DNA from: a virus
Reading direction: 5' to 3' (one strand)
IMG/VR virus record: IMGVR_UViG_3300031787_010495
Span: 1 to 64,000 of that record
DNA length: 64,000 nt
Part shown: one piece after another, positions 54,634 through 62,392 of the stretch
Position numbering within the stretch: the first letter of the stretch is position 1
Layout of the letters: each line of letters starts with the position of its first letter
Position numbers and translations under genes: made by a program
Notes under the pieces: generated by a model
Database searches by the model: none
The model's input: only the letters and a program-made list of their open reading frames with translations
What the model was told of the DNA's origin: nothing

Positions 54634-55670
54634 ACCAACTTACTATCAAACTTTATAGAACCTTCTTTCAGGTTGTCTTGTTTCATTACGGATATTGTAA
54701 GAATGTCGTTGGTTGTTATTTGTATTTTATTAACATTCGAACCGAAATAATCTCCATTAATAAAGACATCAAAATTAGAGATGTTCTCAGAACCAACCCA
54801 AGTCATATCTGCAGTGAAATCAATGAACTCAGACAAAGAGTCATTACCAACCACGTATTGAAAATTTGACAAAAACTCGTCAGGATTTTCAGGAAACTTC
54901 CTTCTTCTTTTACTAATCGTAGATGTGTCAAGTTCCACAACTTGAGCGACGCGAGCAATGGCTGGTTTCACCTGAAACTCCTCCTCATCAATCAAGTAAC
55001 CCAACATTGTAAAATCATATGATTGAACATAATACTTCCTTGACTCCAATGTCATTTGTGATTCATCTGAAATATTGTTCATAATTATCGGAACATACTG
55101 CCCTTTTATGAAGGTATAGGCTTGACGCGAAGAAAACTTCTGAAGTGTAATTTTATTTAACTGATTCAATTCTCTCATTCTGTTACACACAATCTTCACA
55201 CTATAATTAATATCAACAGGAACTGGTTGTGGAATTGTATATATGTCCATACCTTGTTCGTTACCATTCCAAGTCGGAACAGATGCATAATAAAATTGTT
55301 TTCTGTTTGGTATTGTGTATTGTAAAGATGGATTGGTTCCGTATTTCACCTCAGGATTTCTCACAACAGTAACGAATGGAGGTTCGACATTATAATCTAA
55401 GTTAACAAATGTTGCAGTTTCAACATACTGACTCCAATTTTGTGTTGTCAATAGTATGTCAATCATCGGAACAGTTTTACCTCCAGTAACAACCTTCAAA
55501 TCGTTTTTTACAAAGTCCAACATACCTCTGTCCAAATCCGCATGTAATACTGATTTAGGAAGATAAGTCCCATCCTTATTAATATATTCTAAGAGTTGCT
55601 CCCTCCTTGCAGAAAGAGTCTTCTTGGGAACTAATGGTAAAGTTGGTATGACTTGTTTTGGTAATGGCAT
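54630..55670 (-). CDS. Neck/tail-completion region protein, unknown
   Basis: This protein of 346 residues is not recognised with confidence. The N-terminal Pro-rich MPLPKQVIPTLPLVPKKTLS is followed by mostly beta segments (YNVEPPFVTVVRNPEVKYG, RQFYYASVP-type strands) and a basic SKRRRKF patch. It is the last of three genes (56882 to 54630) lying just before the sheath gene. In T4-like order that region holds neck and tail terminator proteins (gp13-gp15, gp3). A tail terminator or neck role is therefore inferred only from place and size. Its 3' end overlaps the convergent small gene by 4 nt. Confidence 0.7.
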   Translation of the reverse strand: MPLPKQVIPTLPLVPKKTLSARREQLLEYINKDGTYLPKSVLHADLDRGMLDFVKNDLKVVTGGKTVPMIDILLTTQNWSQYVETATFVNLDYNVEPPFVTVVRNPEVKYGTNPSLQYTIPNRKQFYYASVPTWNGNEQGMDIYTIPQPVPVDINYSVKIVCNRMRELNQLNKITLQKFSSRQAYTFIKGQYVPIIMNNISDESQMTLESRKYYVQSYDFTMLGYLIDEEEFQVKPAIARVAQVVELDTSTISKRRRKFPENPDEFLSNFQYVVGNDSLSEFIDFTADMTWVGSENISNFDVFINGDYFGSNVNKIQITTNDILTISVMKQDNLKEGSIKFDSKLV

Positions 55671-55671
55671 A

Positions 55672-56364
55672 TTAATTATTTTTAGTCATTGAACCCACAG
55701 TTTTAAGTGCATTCCAATGAGAGTCTGACTTGGATGAACTCGCCCCAATCACAATCCCTTGTCCTCTCCCGACTGAGTTTCCAACAAAAACATTTGAAGC
55801 AGGAACTCCGTTGTTCACAGCATTTCTTACATTATTTTTCGTTTCACTTCCAGCAGCATATGGCTCAATGATGAACAAGTTATTTTTATTTTGACCCAAG
55901 ACATTTGAAATCTCATTAGATTTCCTGCATCCCGCACTGAAAAGATAAATCGGGATTCCTGGGTTTTTATTGATAAAATCTATAATTGTAGAGGATGGTG
56001 TGTTAAACCTAAAACCTTTAACATTCTTTTCAGTTCCAATCCCCTGTTTCAATAAACTTACTTGTGAATCTATATTTAAGTCACCAGACCTATTATCTAA
56101 CCCCCCAACTAAAATTGCATCATACTCACCAGATGTTTTTTGTGATGAGGAACCTTTTCTCACAATTTTCAAACCAAACTCTTGTTCCATCGCACCTCTT
56201 GTCAAAGGTCCTAACTTACCATCCACTCCATCTTTGTTTGGACCATACTTACCCAAATCATACCCCTTTTTTATCAGATACTTTTGTATGATTTCAACAT
56301 TTGGGTCATAGGATATTTGTTCTAATAAAAAACCCAATTGTGATTCTTTTAAAATAAATCTCAT
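55672..56364 (-). CDS. Peptidoglycan-binding domain protein
   Basis: This protein is 230 residues long. After an N-terminal MRFILKESQLGFLLEQ helix, residues about 20-70 hold VEIIQKYLIKKGYDLGKYG followed by DGVDGKLGPLTRGAMEQ, the standard PG_binding_1 motif. The remaining part is alpha/beta (YDAILVGGLDNRSGDLNI, GIPIYLFSAGCRKSNEIS, NVFVGNSVGRGQGIVIGA) without a catalytic motif I can name. It could be a lysin, a virion wall hydrolase, or a wall-anchoring neck protein. One nt separates it from the downstream start, so it is co-translated with the neck-region genes. Confidence 0.72.
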   Translation of the reverse strand: MRFILKESQLGFLLEQISYDPNVEIIQKYLIKKGYDLGKYGPNKDGVDGKLGPLTRGAMEQEFGLKIVRKGSSSQKTSGEYDAILVGGLDNRSGDLNIDSQVSLLKQGIGTEKNVKGFRFNTPSSTIIDFINKNPGIPIYLFSAGCRKSNEISNVLGQNKNNLFIIEPYAAGSETKNNVRNAVNNGVPASNVFVGNSVGRGQGIVIGASSSKSDSHWNALKTVGSMTKNN

Positions 56365-56366
56365 AA

Positions 56367-56882
56367 TTAGATTCCGTTAAATTCGTTTTCACTAACCCAT
56401 GTGGCAACAACAGTTCTATAGAAAGGTTTGTAACCACCATAGGTGTGTTTATTGTCTGACTTTACATATCCATCATCACTAACAACATAATATCTTACTC
56501 TATCTTCACTTTCATAATATCCAAAATAATCACCCATGAATATATCAACACCCATGTCATCCAAAGTTTTTTGGTAAATACTAAATCTCATATTACCTGG
56601 TTCTTGTAACTCAACTCTAGAGTTACCAACAGTTTTATTTGTAGGAGCCATAACCTGAACGTAACCCTTCAATTCAACGGGAGCTAAGAACTGAATACCA
56701 TCTTCCAAAACTTCACCATATACATCATCAGTTTTGGTTTTGTATCTATCTATTCTATATAAAATTACGGTGAAATTCATATCACCAATTAACCACTCCT
56801 CACCCATACCAATGTCGAGAGCGTAATCCTCACCGCCAAAAAATTTACCGAGTCTTGTAATTGGAACTAATTTCTCTGCCAT
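56367..56882 (-). CDS. Neck-region structural protein, unknown
   Basis: This protein of 171 residues contains LVPITRLGKFFGGEDYALDIGM and FTVILYRIDRYKTKTDDVYG, then mostly beta structure ending in WVSENEFNGI. It is probably a virion protein given the place at the head of the neck operon. T4 gp14 (256 aa) is a possible counterpart but this cannot be settled by eye. It starts at ATG 56882 with a TATTTATC motif 23 nt upstream and is divergent from the SET gene. Confidence 0.68.
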   Translation of the reverse strand: MAEKLVPITRLGKFFGGEDYALDIGMGEEWLIGDMNFTVILYRIDRYKTKTDDVYGEVLEDGIQFLAPVELKGYVQVMAPTNKTVGNSRVELQEPGNMRFSIYQKTLDDMGVDIFMGDYFGYYESEDRVRYYVVSDDGYVKSDNKHTYGGYKPFYRTVVATWVSENEFNGI

Positions 56883-56905
56883 AGTCAGCTGAACTTGTTT
56901 ATATT

Positions 56906-56913
56906 GATAAATA
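56906..56913 (-). promoter_or_regulatory. TATTTATC motif before the neck operon
   Basis: The minus-strand TATTTATC lies 23 nt upstream of ATG 56882, in the 58-nt divergent gap. Confidence 0.45.
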
Positions 56914-56928
56914 CTTTTAAGTTTATTA

Positions 56929-56936
56929 TATTTAAT
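56929..56936 (+). promoter_or_regulatory. TATTTAAT motif before the SET gene
   Basis: The plus-strand TATTTAAT ends 4 nt before ATG 56941. It is a variant of the operon-head motif with the same close spacing as at 5833, 24986 and 60928. Confidence 0.35.
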
Positions 56937-56940
56937 CCAA

Positions 56941-57336
56941 ATGGAAATTCAAAGAAATACAAAACTACAAGTAAGAAAAAGTTCAATTCACGGTTGGGGG
57001 GTTTTCGCATGTGAAGACATAAACGAGGGTGAGGTTATTGAAGAGTGTCCGATTCTTAGATTACCTGTTCAAAGAGGAGAAACAAACTACACCTTAATTG
57101 ACTATACATTTGTATTTCCAAAAGGAGAGAATTGGCAAAACCACGTTATTGCTCTTGGATATGGTTCACTATATAACCATTCCGAAAACTATAACGCAAC
57201 ATGGGAAGACGATTTGGACAAAGACATTTTAAGATTTAAAGCAACAAAACCAATTTCGAAAGATGAGGAAGTCACAACTTATTATGGTGATGAAAGTTAT
57301 TGGTCTGACGGTAGAAGTCACATTGAAGTAAAATGA
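56941..57336 (+). CDS. SET-domain methyltransferase-like protein
   Basis: This protein of 131 residues consists of only a SET core. It has SSIHGWGVFA (HGWG 17-20), GYGSLYNHSENYNA (73-86, the NHS...NA motif that binds S-adenosylmethionine), and EEVTTYYGDESYW (109-121, the catalytic Tyr region). SET proteins methylate lysine side chains. There is no Cys-rich post-SET region, as in small bacterial and phage SET proteins. The target is unknown; host or phage DNA-binding proteins are possible. It overlaps the SNF2 gene by 4 nt (ATGA), so the two are made together. Confidence 0.87.
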   Translation: MEIQRNTKLQVRKSSIHGWGVFACEDINEGEVIEECPILRLPVQRGETNYTLIDYTFVFPKGENWQNHVIALGYGSLYNHSENYNATWEDDLDKDILRFKATKPISKDEEVTTYYGDESYWSDGRSHIEVK

Positions 57337-59093
57337 GCTTATCAGAAATATCACTCGAGTCAAAAGCACTAACACTTCTTGAACAATATGAGGGGTATAA
57401 CAATTATATCTTGGAACTACAAAGGAAATCCCAAGTAAATAAAAAATTCTACCCAACAAGAAGTCAATCAGAATACATAATCAATAACCACGACAAACAA
57501 CCCAAAGTTGCCAAAAAGTGGGTAATTTTAGACGCATATTTTGCACAGAAATTAGCTGACGACAAGATGTATACTGAAATCCCACAAAAAGTCTGGGTTG
57601 AAAAACTTCTAGCGGAGAAGGACAAAGCTTATCATATTTGGGGAAAGATTTGGGACTCTGAACAACTACATGATTTTTGGTTACCCAAGGCTTCTATAAT
57701 AAAAGACAACACCGTTAAAGACGTTGTCATCGATTTTGAAAAATATTCAAACAGACCCCCGTTAAACCATCAAAAAGAATCCATTCAGAAACTGGTTGAA
57801 AATAAAAAATATATTTTGGCCGATGATATGGGTTTGGGTAAAACAACCTCAACTATAATTGCAGCCTTAGAAACAGGGGCTAAAAAGGTTTTAATCATAT
57901 GTCCCGCAACTTTGAAGATAAACTGGAAGCGTGAAATTGAAAATTACTCTGACAGGACAATATACATAGCGGAGGGTAAAAACTTTAGCACAGAACACGA
58001 CTTTGTAATCATAAACTACGACATTCTAAAAAACTTCCATGACCCTAAAAAGAAAGATGATTCGCAAATTCTTAGAGCCAATTTTGATTTGGTTGTTATT
58101 GATGAAGCACACTATATCAAAAATGCTCAAGCACAAAGAACCAAACTTATAAACGACTTCATAAAAAAAATTGACAGACTTTGGTTATTAACAGGAACAC
58201 CGATGACATCAAGACCAATTGATTATTATAATTTATTGAGTCTCGTAGATTCCCCTGTTGCCAAGAACTGGATGGCCTACGTCATAAGATATTGCAGTGG
58301 ATATCAATTCAAGGTCGGAGCAAGGAAAGTATGGAACGTAATGGGTGCGTCTAATTTAGATGAACTAAGGGATAGAACCTCGAATACAATCCTAAGGAGA
58401 TTGAAAGAAGACGTTTTGGATTTACCTGAAAAAATTATCACACCTGTTTATCTCAGACTCAAATCAAAGGACTATGAAGAACTCATGGGGGAATATTATA
58501 ATTGGTATGATAAAAACCCCGACGAGTCAAAATCGTTAACAGTTCAATTTTCAAAACTTACAAAAGTTAGACAAGTTATTGCCAACGAGAAAATATCTCA
58601 AACAATAGAACTTGCCGAAAACATATTAGAGCAGGACAAAAAAGTTATCATATTTTGTAACTTCACAGATTCACTAAATCAAATTGTTCAACATTTTGGA
58701 AAAACTGCCGTCAAAGTTGATGGGTCAATGACAAAACAAGATAGACAATTTAGTGTTGACCAATTTCAAGAAAATGATAAAATAAAAGTTTTTGTCGGTA
58801 ACATAAAGGCTGCGGGTGTTGGACTTACTTTGACTTCCGCAGAAGCGGTTATTATGAACGACTTATCATTCCTACCATCGGACCACTCTCAGGCTGAAGA
58901 TAGGGCATACAGATTTGGACAAAAAAATAATGTGTTAGTCTATTATCCAATATTTGAAAACACAATCGAAGGCGCGATATATGACATACTTAATAATAAG
59001 AAGCAAGTCATCGCGACCGTTATGGGTGACAATCAAAACATCGGTGACACTGCCGAAGAAATTCTGAAAAGAATAAACGAATTACGCCCTTAA
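57333..59093 (+). CDS. SNF2-family DNA helicase/translocase (UvsW-like role)
   Basis: This protein is 586 residues long. It has Walker A DDMGLGKTT (164-172), then LIICPATLKINWKREI, DEAH box (257-260) in LVVIDEAHYI, and motif III LLTGTPMTSRP. The C-terminal helicase part holds KVIIFCNFTDSLNQ and the QxxxRxxR-type motif QAEDRAYRFGQ. The MGLGKT and RAYRFGQ patterns are those of SNF2/SMARCAL1-type motors that remodel stalled forks, the task of UvsW in T4. Pairing with a SET gene recalls eukaryotic chromatin machinery, but here a fork-restart role is more likely. An N-terminal domain of 130 residues is unassigned. Confidence 0.9.
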   Translation: MSLSEISLESKALTLLEQYEGYNNYILELQRKSQVNKKFYPTRSQSEYIINNHDKQPKVAKKWVILDAYFAQKLADDKMYTEIPQKVWVEKLLAEKDKAYHIWGKIWDSEQLHDFWLPKASIIKDNTVKDVVIDFEKYSNRPPLNHQKESIQKLVENKKYILADDMGLGKTTSTIIAALETGAKKVLIICPATLKINWKREIENYSDRTIYIAEGKNFSTEHDFVIINYDILKNFHDPKKKDDSQILRANFDLVVIDEAHYIKNAQAQRTKLINDFIKKIDRLWLLTGTPMTSRPIDYYNLLSLVDSPVAKNWMAYVIRYCSGYQFKVGARKVWNVMGASNLDELRDRTSNTILRRLKEDVLDLPEKIITPVYLRLKSKDYEELMGEYYNWYDKNPDESKSLTVQFSKLTKVRQVIANEKISQTIELAENILEQDKKVIIFCNFTDSLNQIVQHFGKTAVKVDGSMTKQDRQFSVDQFQENDKIKVFVGNIKAAGVGLTLTSAEAVIMNDLSFLPSDHSQAEDRAYRFGQKNNVLVYYPIFENTIEGAIYDILNNKKQVIATVMGDNQNIGDTAEEILKRINELRP

Positions 59094-59098
59094 CATAG

Positions 59099-59311
59099 AT
59101 GGAGAAAGTAACTAATCACCAAGGAGTTGAATTGAGAGTTGGTGATAGAATTAAAATTATATCAGACAAATTACATTCAAAATTACTAGCTAACGTTGAC
59201 CTAAATGAAGAGGTTGTCATAACAAGTTTTTCAGAAAACGGAAAAATTATATATCATCATAATACATTAGCCCTACCAACCAACAGTGACATTTATGTTA
59301 AAATAAATTAA
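59099..59311 (+). CDS. Small hypothetical protein (70 aa)
   Basis: It starts 5 nt after the SNF2 stop. It has a KOW/SH3-like opening (VTNHQGVELRVGDRIKIIS) followed by short beta strands, so it may bind nucleic acid or protein. No named family is recognised. It is probably co-transcribed with the SET and SNF2 genes. Confidence 0.65.
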   Translation: MEKVTNHQGVELRVGDRIKIISDKLHSKLLANVDLNEEVVITSFSENGKIIYHHNTLALPTNSDIYVKIN

Positions 59312-59337
59312 AGTCAATCAAACCTTAAAACAATTCT

Positions 59338-59364
59338 GAGTTATTTATATAAAACGAATAACTC
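59338..59364 (+). promoter_or_regulatory. Inverted repeat enclosing a TATTTATA motif before the SOD fusion gene
   Basis: GAGTTATT (59338-59345) and AATAACTC (59357-59364) form an 8-bp inverted repeat. A TATTTATA motif lies at 59342-59349, partly in the left arm, 21 nt before ATG 59371. The arrangement looks like a promoter with an overlapping operator; the hairpin could also end the upstream transcript. Confidence 0.5.
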
Positions 59365-59370
59365 GCCAAT

Positions 59371-60909
59371 ATGAAAAAAATAGAAGAAAGAATTCAACAA
59401 ATTGAAAAACAAATTACCGAAAACCATATCGAAACAGAAAAACAATTGTTGATTACAGAAATGAAAAAAATTGGAATAGAAAAACTACCCTATTCTTATT
59501 CAGCCCTCAAAGGATTCATCGACGCAGAAACGATGAATTTCCACTACAACAAACACTATAAGGGATATGTAGATAAATTAAATGCCGCCCTGTCAAAGAA
59601 AAAACATGGAGATTTAGACTTAGAAAAAATTGTCAAAAACATTAGTCGATACGACCAAGTAGTAAGGAACAACGCTGGAGGAGCATTCAATCACGCACTT
59701 TTTTGGAATATGTTGTCTCCAACACCAAAAAAATTAACAGGGGAATTGTATAAAAAAATTACCAAAGAATACGGTAGTTTCAATCTATTCAAAAAGAAAT
59801 TTGAAACTGTTGCAAAGGATAGATTTGGCTCAGGTTGGGTATGGTTAATTTTAACCTCAAAAAATACTTTGAAAATAATGTCGACACCAAATCAAGACAA
59901 TCCACTTATGAATGTTATCGAAGGTGGAGGTTTCCCTCTATTAGGTTTGGACCTTTGGGAACACGCCTACTATTTGAAATACAGAAATAAGAGAGACGAA
60001 TACATTTCAAATTTTTGGAAGGTGGTCAATTGGGATTTTGTTCAGAAACTTTATGAAATGAAAGTTGAAACAAAACTACTAGAGTCGAACAAATTTCAAG
60101 GAATAATTACTGAATCAAAAGAACCACAATTCTGTAATCCAAAAGAAGTATTGTTCTATAGAGACTTGATTAATAATTACGCAATCAAAAAAAGATATCA
60201 GGAGGGAGTATCCTACGTTCTAAAAAAAGTATTTTCACATTTTTGGGTTGAGGGTAATACTGAAGAGATGTCAGGATTTTATGGTGTAGAATCACCCGAG
60301 GGTAGGTCTATACTCAATAACCTTAATACAAATTTCAATACATTTTGTTTATTGGTAAAAGCAGTAAACAAACAGATTGAATTAATTGGAAGGTCAGAAA
60401 AGAAGTTTGATTTTTCAAAAAAAGAAAAAAGAACTCTAAAGGAAACAACTAGATTTATTTCAGCATTGGACCACTTCAGAAACGAAATCTTTACAGAGAA
60501 TAACGAAGACTTTATCAATATAATCAAAGTCCTTAAAAAACTTTGGGATAGGGGTCAAAAGTCTGAAGACAACGCAATTAAAAAAATAGAAGACTATTTT
60601 GATGGTAATGCTAAAATTGAAAAGATTGGTTCACATGGTGGAAAACAAGACGCCTTCAAAGGTATTGATGTAAATGTGATTTTAGATGGAAAAAAGTTTT
60701 CTGCACAGGTTAAACCATTCTCTAATGTTTCAATAATCGAGGACAGAGTTAAACTTTTGGATACAGGAAATGTTAAGCATTACGAAGTCGATTGGTATAT
60801 TTTTATTAATCCTAAAACAAATAAGATACTTATATTCAAAAACGACCCTATAAGTGATAAAAACCAATATGTCTTCAACGTTAGTTCACTACTACACGAA
60901 ATAGAATAA
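59371..60909 (+). CDS. Superoxide dismutase fused to a PD-(D/E)XK-like domain
   Basis: This protein is 512 residues long. Residues about 38-230 are an iron/manganese superoxide dismutase with all four metal ligands: H58 (NFHYNKHY), H108 (FNHALFW), D194 and H198 (LDLWEHAYY). NNAGGAFNH and the Gln in TPNQDNPL point to the Mn-type subgroup. After a helical linker (about 230-390) a C-terminal domain has D433 (KGIDVNV) and Q446-x-K448 (FSAQVKP), with a possible Glu at 407. This is the usual D...(E/Q)xK core of restriction-like nucleases. The enzyme would convert superoxide to peroxide, and the fused part may cut or bind DNA. This combination is not one I know. The nuclease call rests on a short motif. 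Confidence 0.83.
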   Translation: MKKIEERIQQIEKQITENHIETEKQLLITEMKKIGIEKLPYSYSALKGFIDAETMNFHYNKHYKGYVDKLNAALSKKKHGDLDLEKIVKNISRYDQVVRNNAGGAFNHALFWNMLSPTPKKLTGELYKKITKEYGSFNLFKKKFETVAKDRFGSGWVWLILTSKNTLKIMSTPNQDNPLMNVIEGGGFPLLGLDLWEHAYYLKYRNKRDEYISNFWKVVNWDFVQKLYEMKVETKLLESNKFQGIITESKEPQFCNPKEVLFYRDLINNYAIKKRYQEGVSYVLKKVFSHFWVEGNTEEMSGFYGVESPEGRSILNNLNTNFNTFCLLVKAVNKQIELIGRSEKKFDFSKKEKRTLKETTRFISALDHFRNEIFTENNEDFINIIKVLKKLWDRGQKSEDNAIKKIEDYFDGNAKIEKIGSHGGKQDAFKGIDVNVILDGKKFSAQVKPFSNVSIIEDRVKLLDTGNVKHYEVDWYIFINPKTNKILIFKNDPISDKNQYVFNVSSLLHEIE

Positions 60910-60915
60910 TAAAGA

Positions 60916-60923
60916 TATTTATT
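60916..60923 (+). promoter_or_regulatory. TATTTATT motif before the neck-like gene
   Basis: The plus-strand TATTTATT ends 4 nt before ATG 60928, directly after the stop of the SOD fusion gene. Confidence 0.45.
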
Positions 60924-60927
60924 TGAT

Positions 60928-62055
60928 ATGGCAGCACTACCAGAACCAGAAAGAAGTAAAATTTATACAAGAGTCAAACACTTGTTGGGAGCACCCTTAA
61001 GAAGTGTAGAATTAGAAGACGAAATGATGGACTCGCTAATGGAATTATCTATTGGTGATTATGAAGAATATATTCTACAATGGCTAATCGATTCACAATG
61101 GGTTAACTTAGTAAACCTCAATATGAATGAAAAGTCTGTTGCCAGAGCTTTGGTTACAAGGACAATGGACTTCGAACAACAATTTGCATATTCGTATTCT
61201 AAGATTGTTGGACTTCAGACCGTAGGACCATGGGTCTTGAAGAAAGATTATTTCATAATTGAAAAGAATGTTCAGACATACGAAATACCAGCCAACAGAG
61301 AAGTCAATGAACTTCTTTGGTTTAGTAATCAGGCTTGGACAGCATTCGGACTTGGAGGTCTTGGTGGATTTGGATTCGGTGGTATAGGTTTGGGTGCCAA
61401 TGAAGCAGGATACGCTCAGATGGGATACCAAGGTTCTTATTTTATGATGTCTGGTTTTGATTACCTCATCAGAATGCAAGAAGCAAATATCTTGAATAGA
61501 ATTCTCGGTGGTTCTATGACATATAGGATTACCGCATTACCTGATGGTAAAAAGTTGATACACTTGATGAATACCCCTGGTGGTAAATTTAACTGGGCTA
61601 ATTTCAACATGTATGCTGGTAAAGCGGTTTGGTATTGGTATTATGATGTAACACCAGACAGTAGAGCTGATTGTCTTAAAAACAATCCTGACATTATCAA
61701 ACTACCGACTGACGTTCCTCTTGAATCCTTGAGTTGGGAAGATATCAATGTTCCTGGACAACAATGGATAAGAAGATGGTTTACAGCATATTGTAAAGAA
61801 ACCTTAGCAAGAGTGAGAGGTAAATACAGTGGGAATCTTAAGACACCTGATTCTGAAATTACAATGGATTACACCAGTCTTTTAACTGAAGCCAAGGATG
61901 AAAAATCTAAACTGATGGAAGAATTGACGGGCGCTGAAGGATGGCTTACAAGACTAAGACCTGAAAAGGTTATGGAAAGAGAAGCACAAATTGCTGAAAA
62001 TTTAAATAAACAAATGAAATTCAGAGCAATGCCTCGTCAAATCTACGTAATCTAA
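60928..62055 (+). CDS. Neck / head-completion protein, gp13-like
   Basis: This protein is 375 residues long. The N-terminal helical part reads KIYTRVKHLLGAPLRSVELE followed by DEMMDSLMELSIGDYEEYI. It resembles gp13-type neck proteins, which have a helix bundle starting with a similar D/E-rich pattern, then a beta domain (DYFIIEKNVQTYEIPANREV). Near residues 135-175 there is an unusual Gly-rich, aromatic insert (FGLGGLGGFGFGGIGLGANE). The C-terminus is helical and basic. Neck proteins close the head and connect the tail. The T4 equivalence is moderate; portal-adjacent proteins are an alternative. The next gene starts 1 nt after its stop. Confidence 0.68.
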   Translation: MAALPEPERSKIYTRVKHLLGAPLRSVELEDEMMDSLMELSIGDYEEYILQWLIDSQWVNLVNLNMNEKSVARALVTRTMDFEQQFAYSYSKIVGLQTVGPWVLKKDYFIIEKNVQTYEIPANREVNELLWFSNQAWTAFGLGGLGGFGFGGIGLGANEAGYAQMGYQGSYFMMSGFDYLIRMQEANILNRILGGSMTYRITALPDGKKLIHLMNTPGGKFNWANFNMYAGKAVWYWYYDVTPDSRADCLKNNPDIIKLPTDVPLESLSWEDINVPGQQWIRRWFTAYCKETLARVRGKYSGNLKTPDSEITMDYTSLLTEAKDEKSKLMEELTGAEGWLTRLRPEKVMEREAQIAENLNKQMKFRAMPRQIYVI

Positions 62056-62056
62056 T

Positions 62057-62392
62057 ATGGCAATAGTAAAATCAATCCCATCCAAAAGAATTATTAATGG
62101 TCATGCAATCAATACATCTGAACTTTCAGTTGTATCCGAATTGGATTATAGAACCAACGGTGAATTTTGTATAATTGTTAGAGGAATCCCACAATCATTT
62201 TTAGTCTTAGATTCAAAAACAACAGACCATGTTGTAGTCAAAGCTATGACTATGGTAACAGTAAGACCCGATGTCGGAAAAATTGACGAGGAATGGGACG
62301 AAATTGTATTAGATAAGTTTGCCTGTGTAGAATTCCAATACGTTGGAGGTAATTGGTATATTCTTTCTTCAGACGGTCTTAAGCAATCCTAA
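62057..62392 (+). CDS. Small virion-like protein, unknown
   Basis: This protein of 111 residues is beta-rich (GEFCIIVRGIPQSFLVLDSK, VVKAMTMVTVRPDVGKIDEE) with a C-terminal ACVEFQYVGGNWYILSSDG. The last pattern recalls phage fibre or whisker surface proteins (NWYILSSDG-type endings). It follows the neck-like gene by one nt and converges on the polymerase gene, overlapping it by 24 nt. The function is not known. Confidence 0.72.
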   Translation: MAIVKSIPSKRIINGHAINTSELSVVSELDYRTNGEFCIIVRGIPQSFLVLDSKTTDHVVVKAMTMVTVRPDVGKIDEEWDEIVLDKFACVEFQYVGGNWYILSSDGLKQS

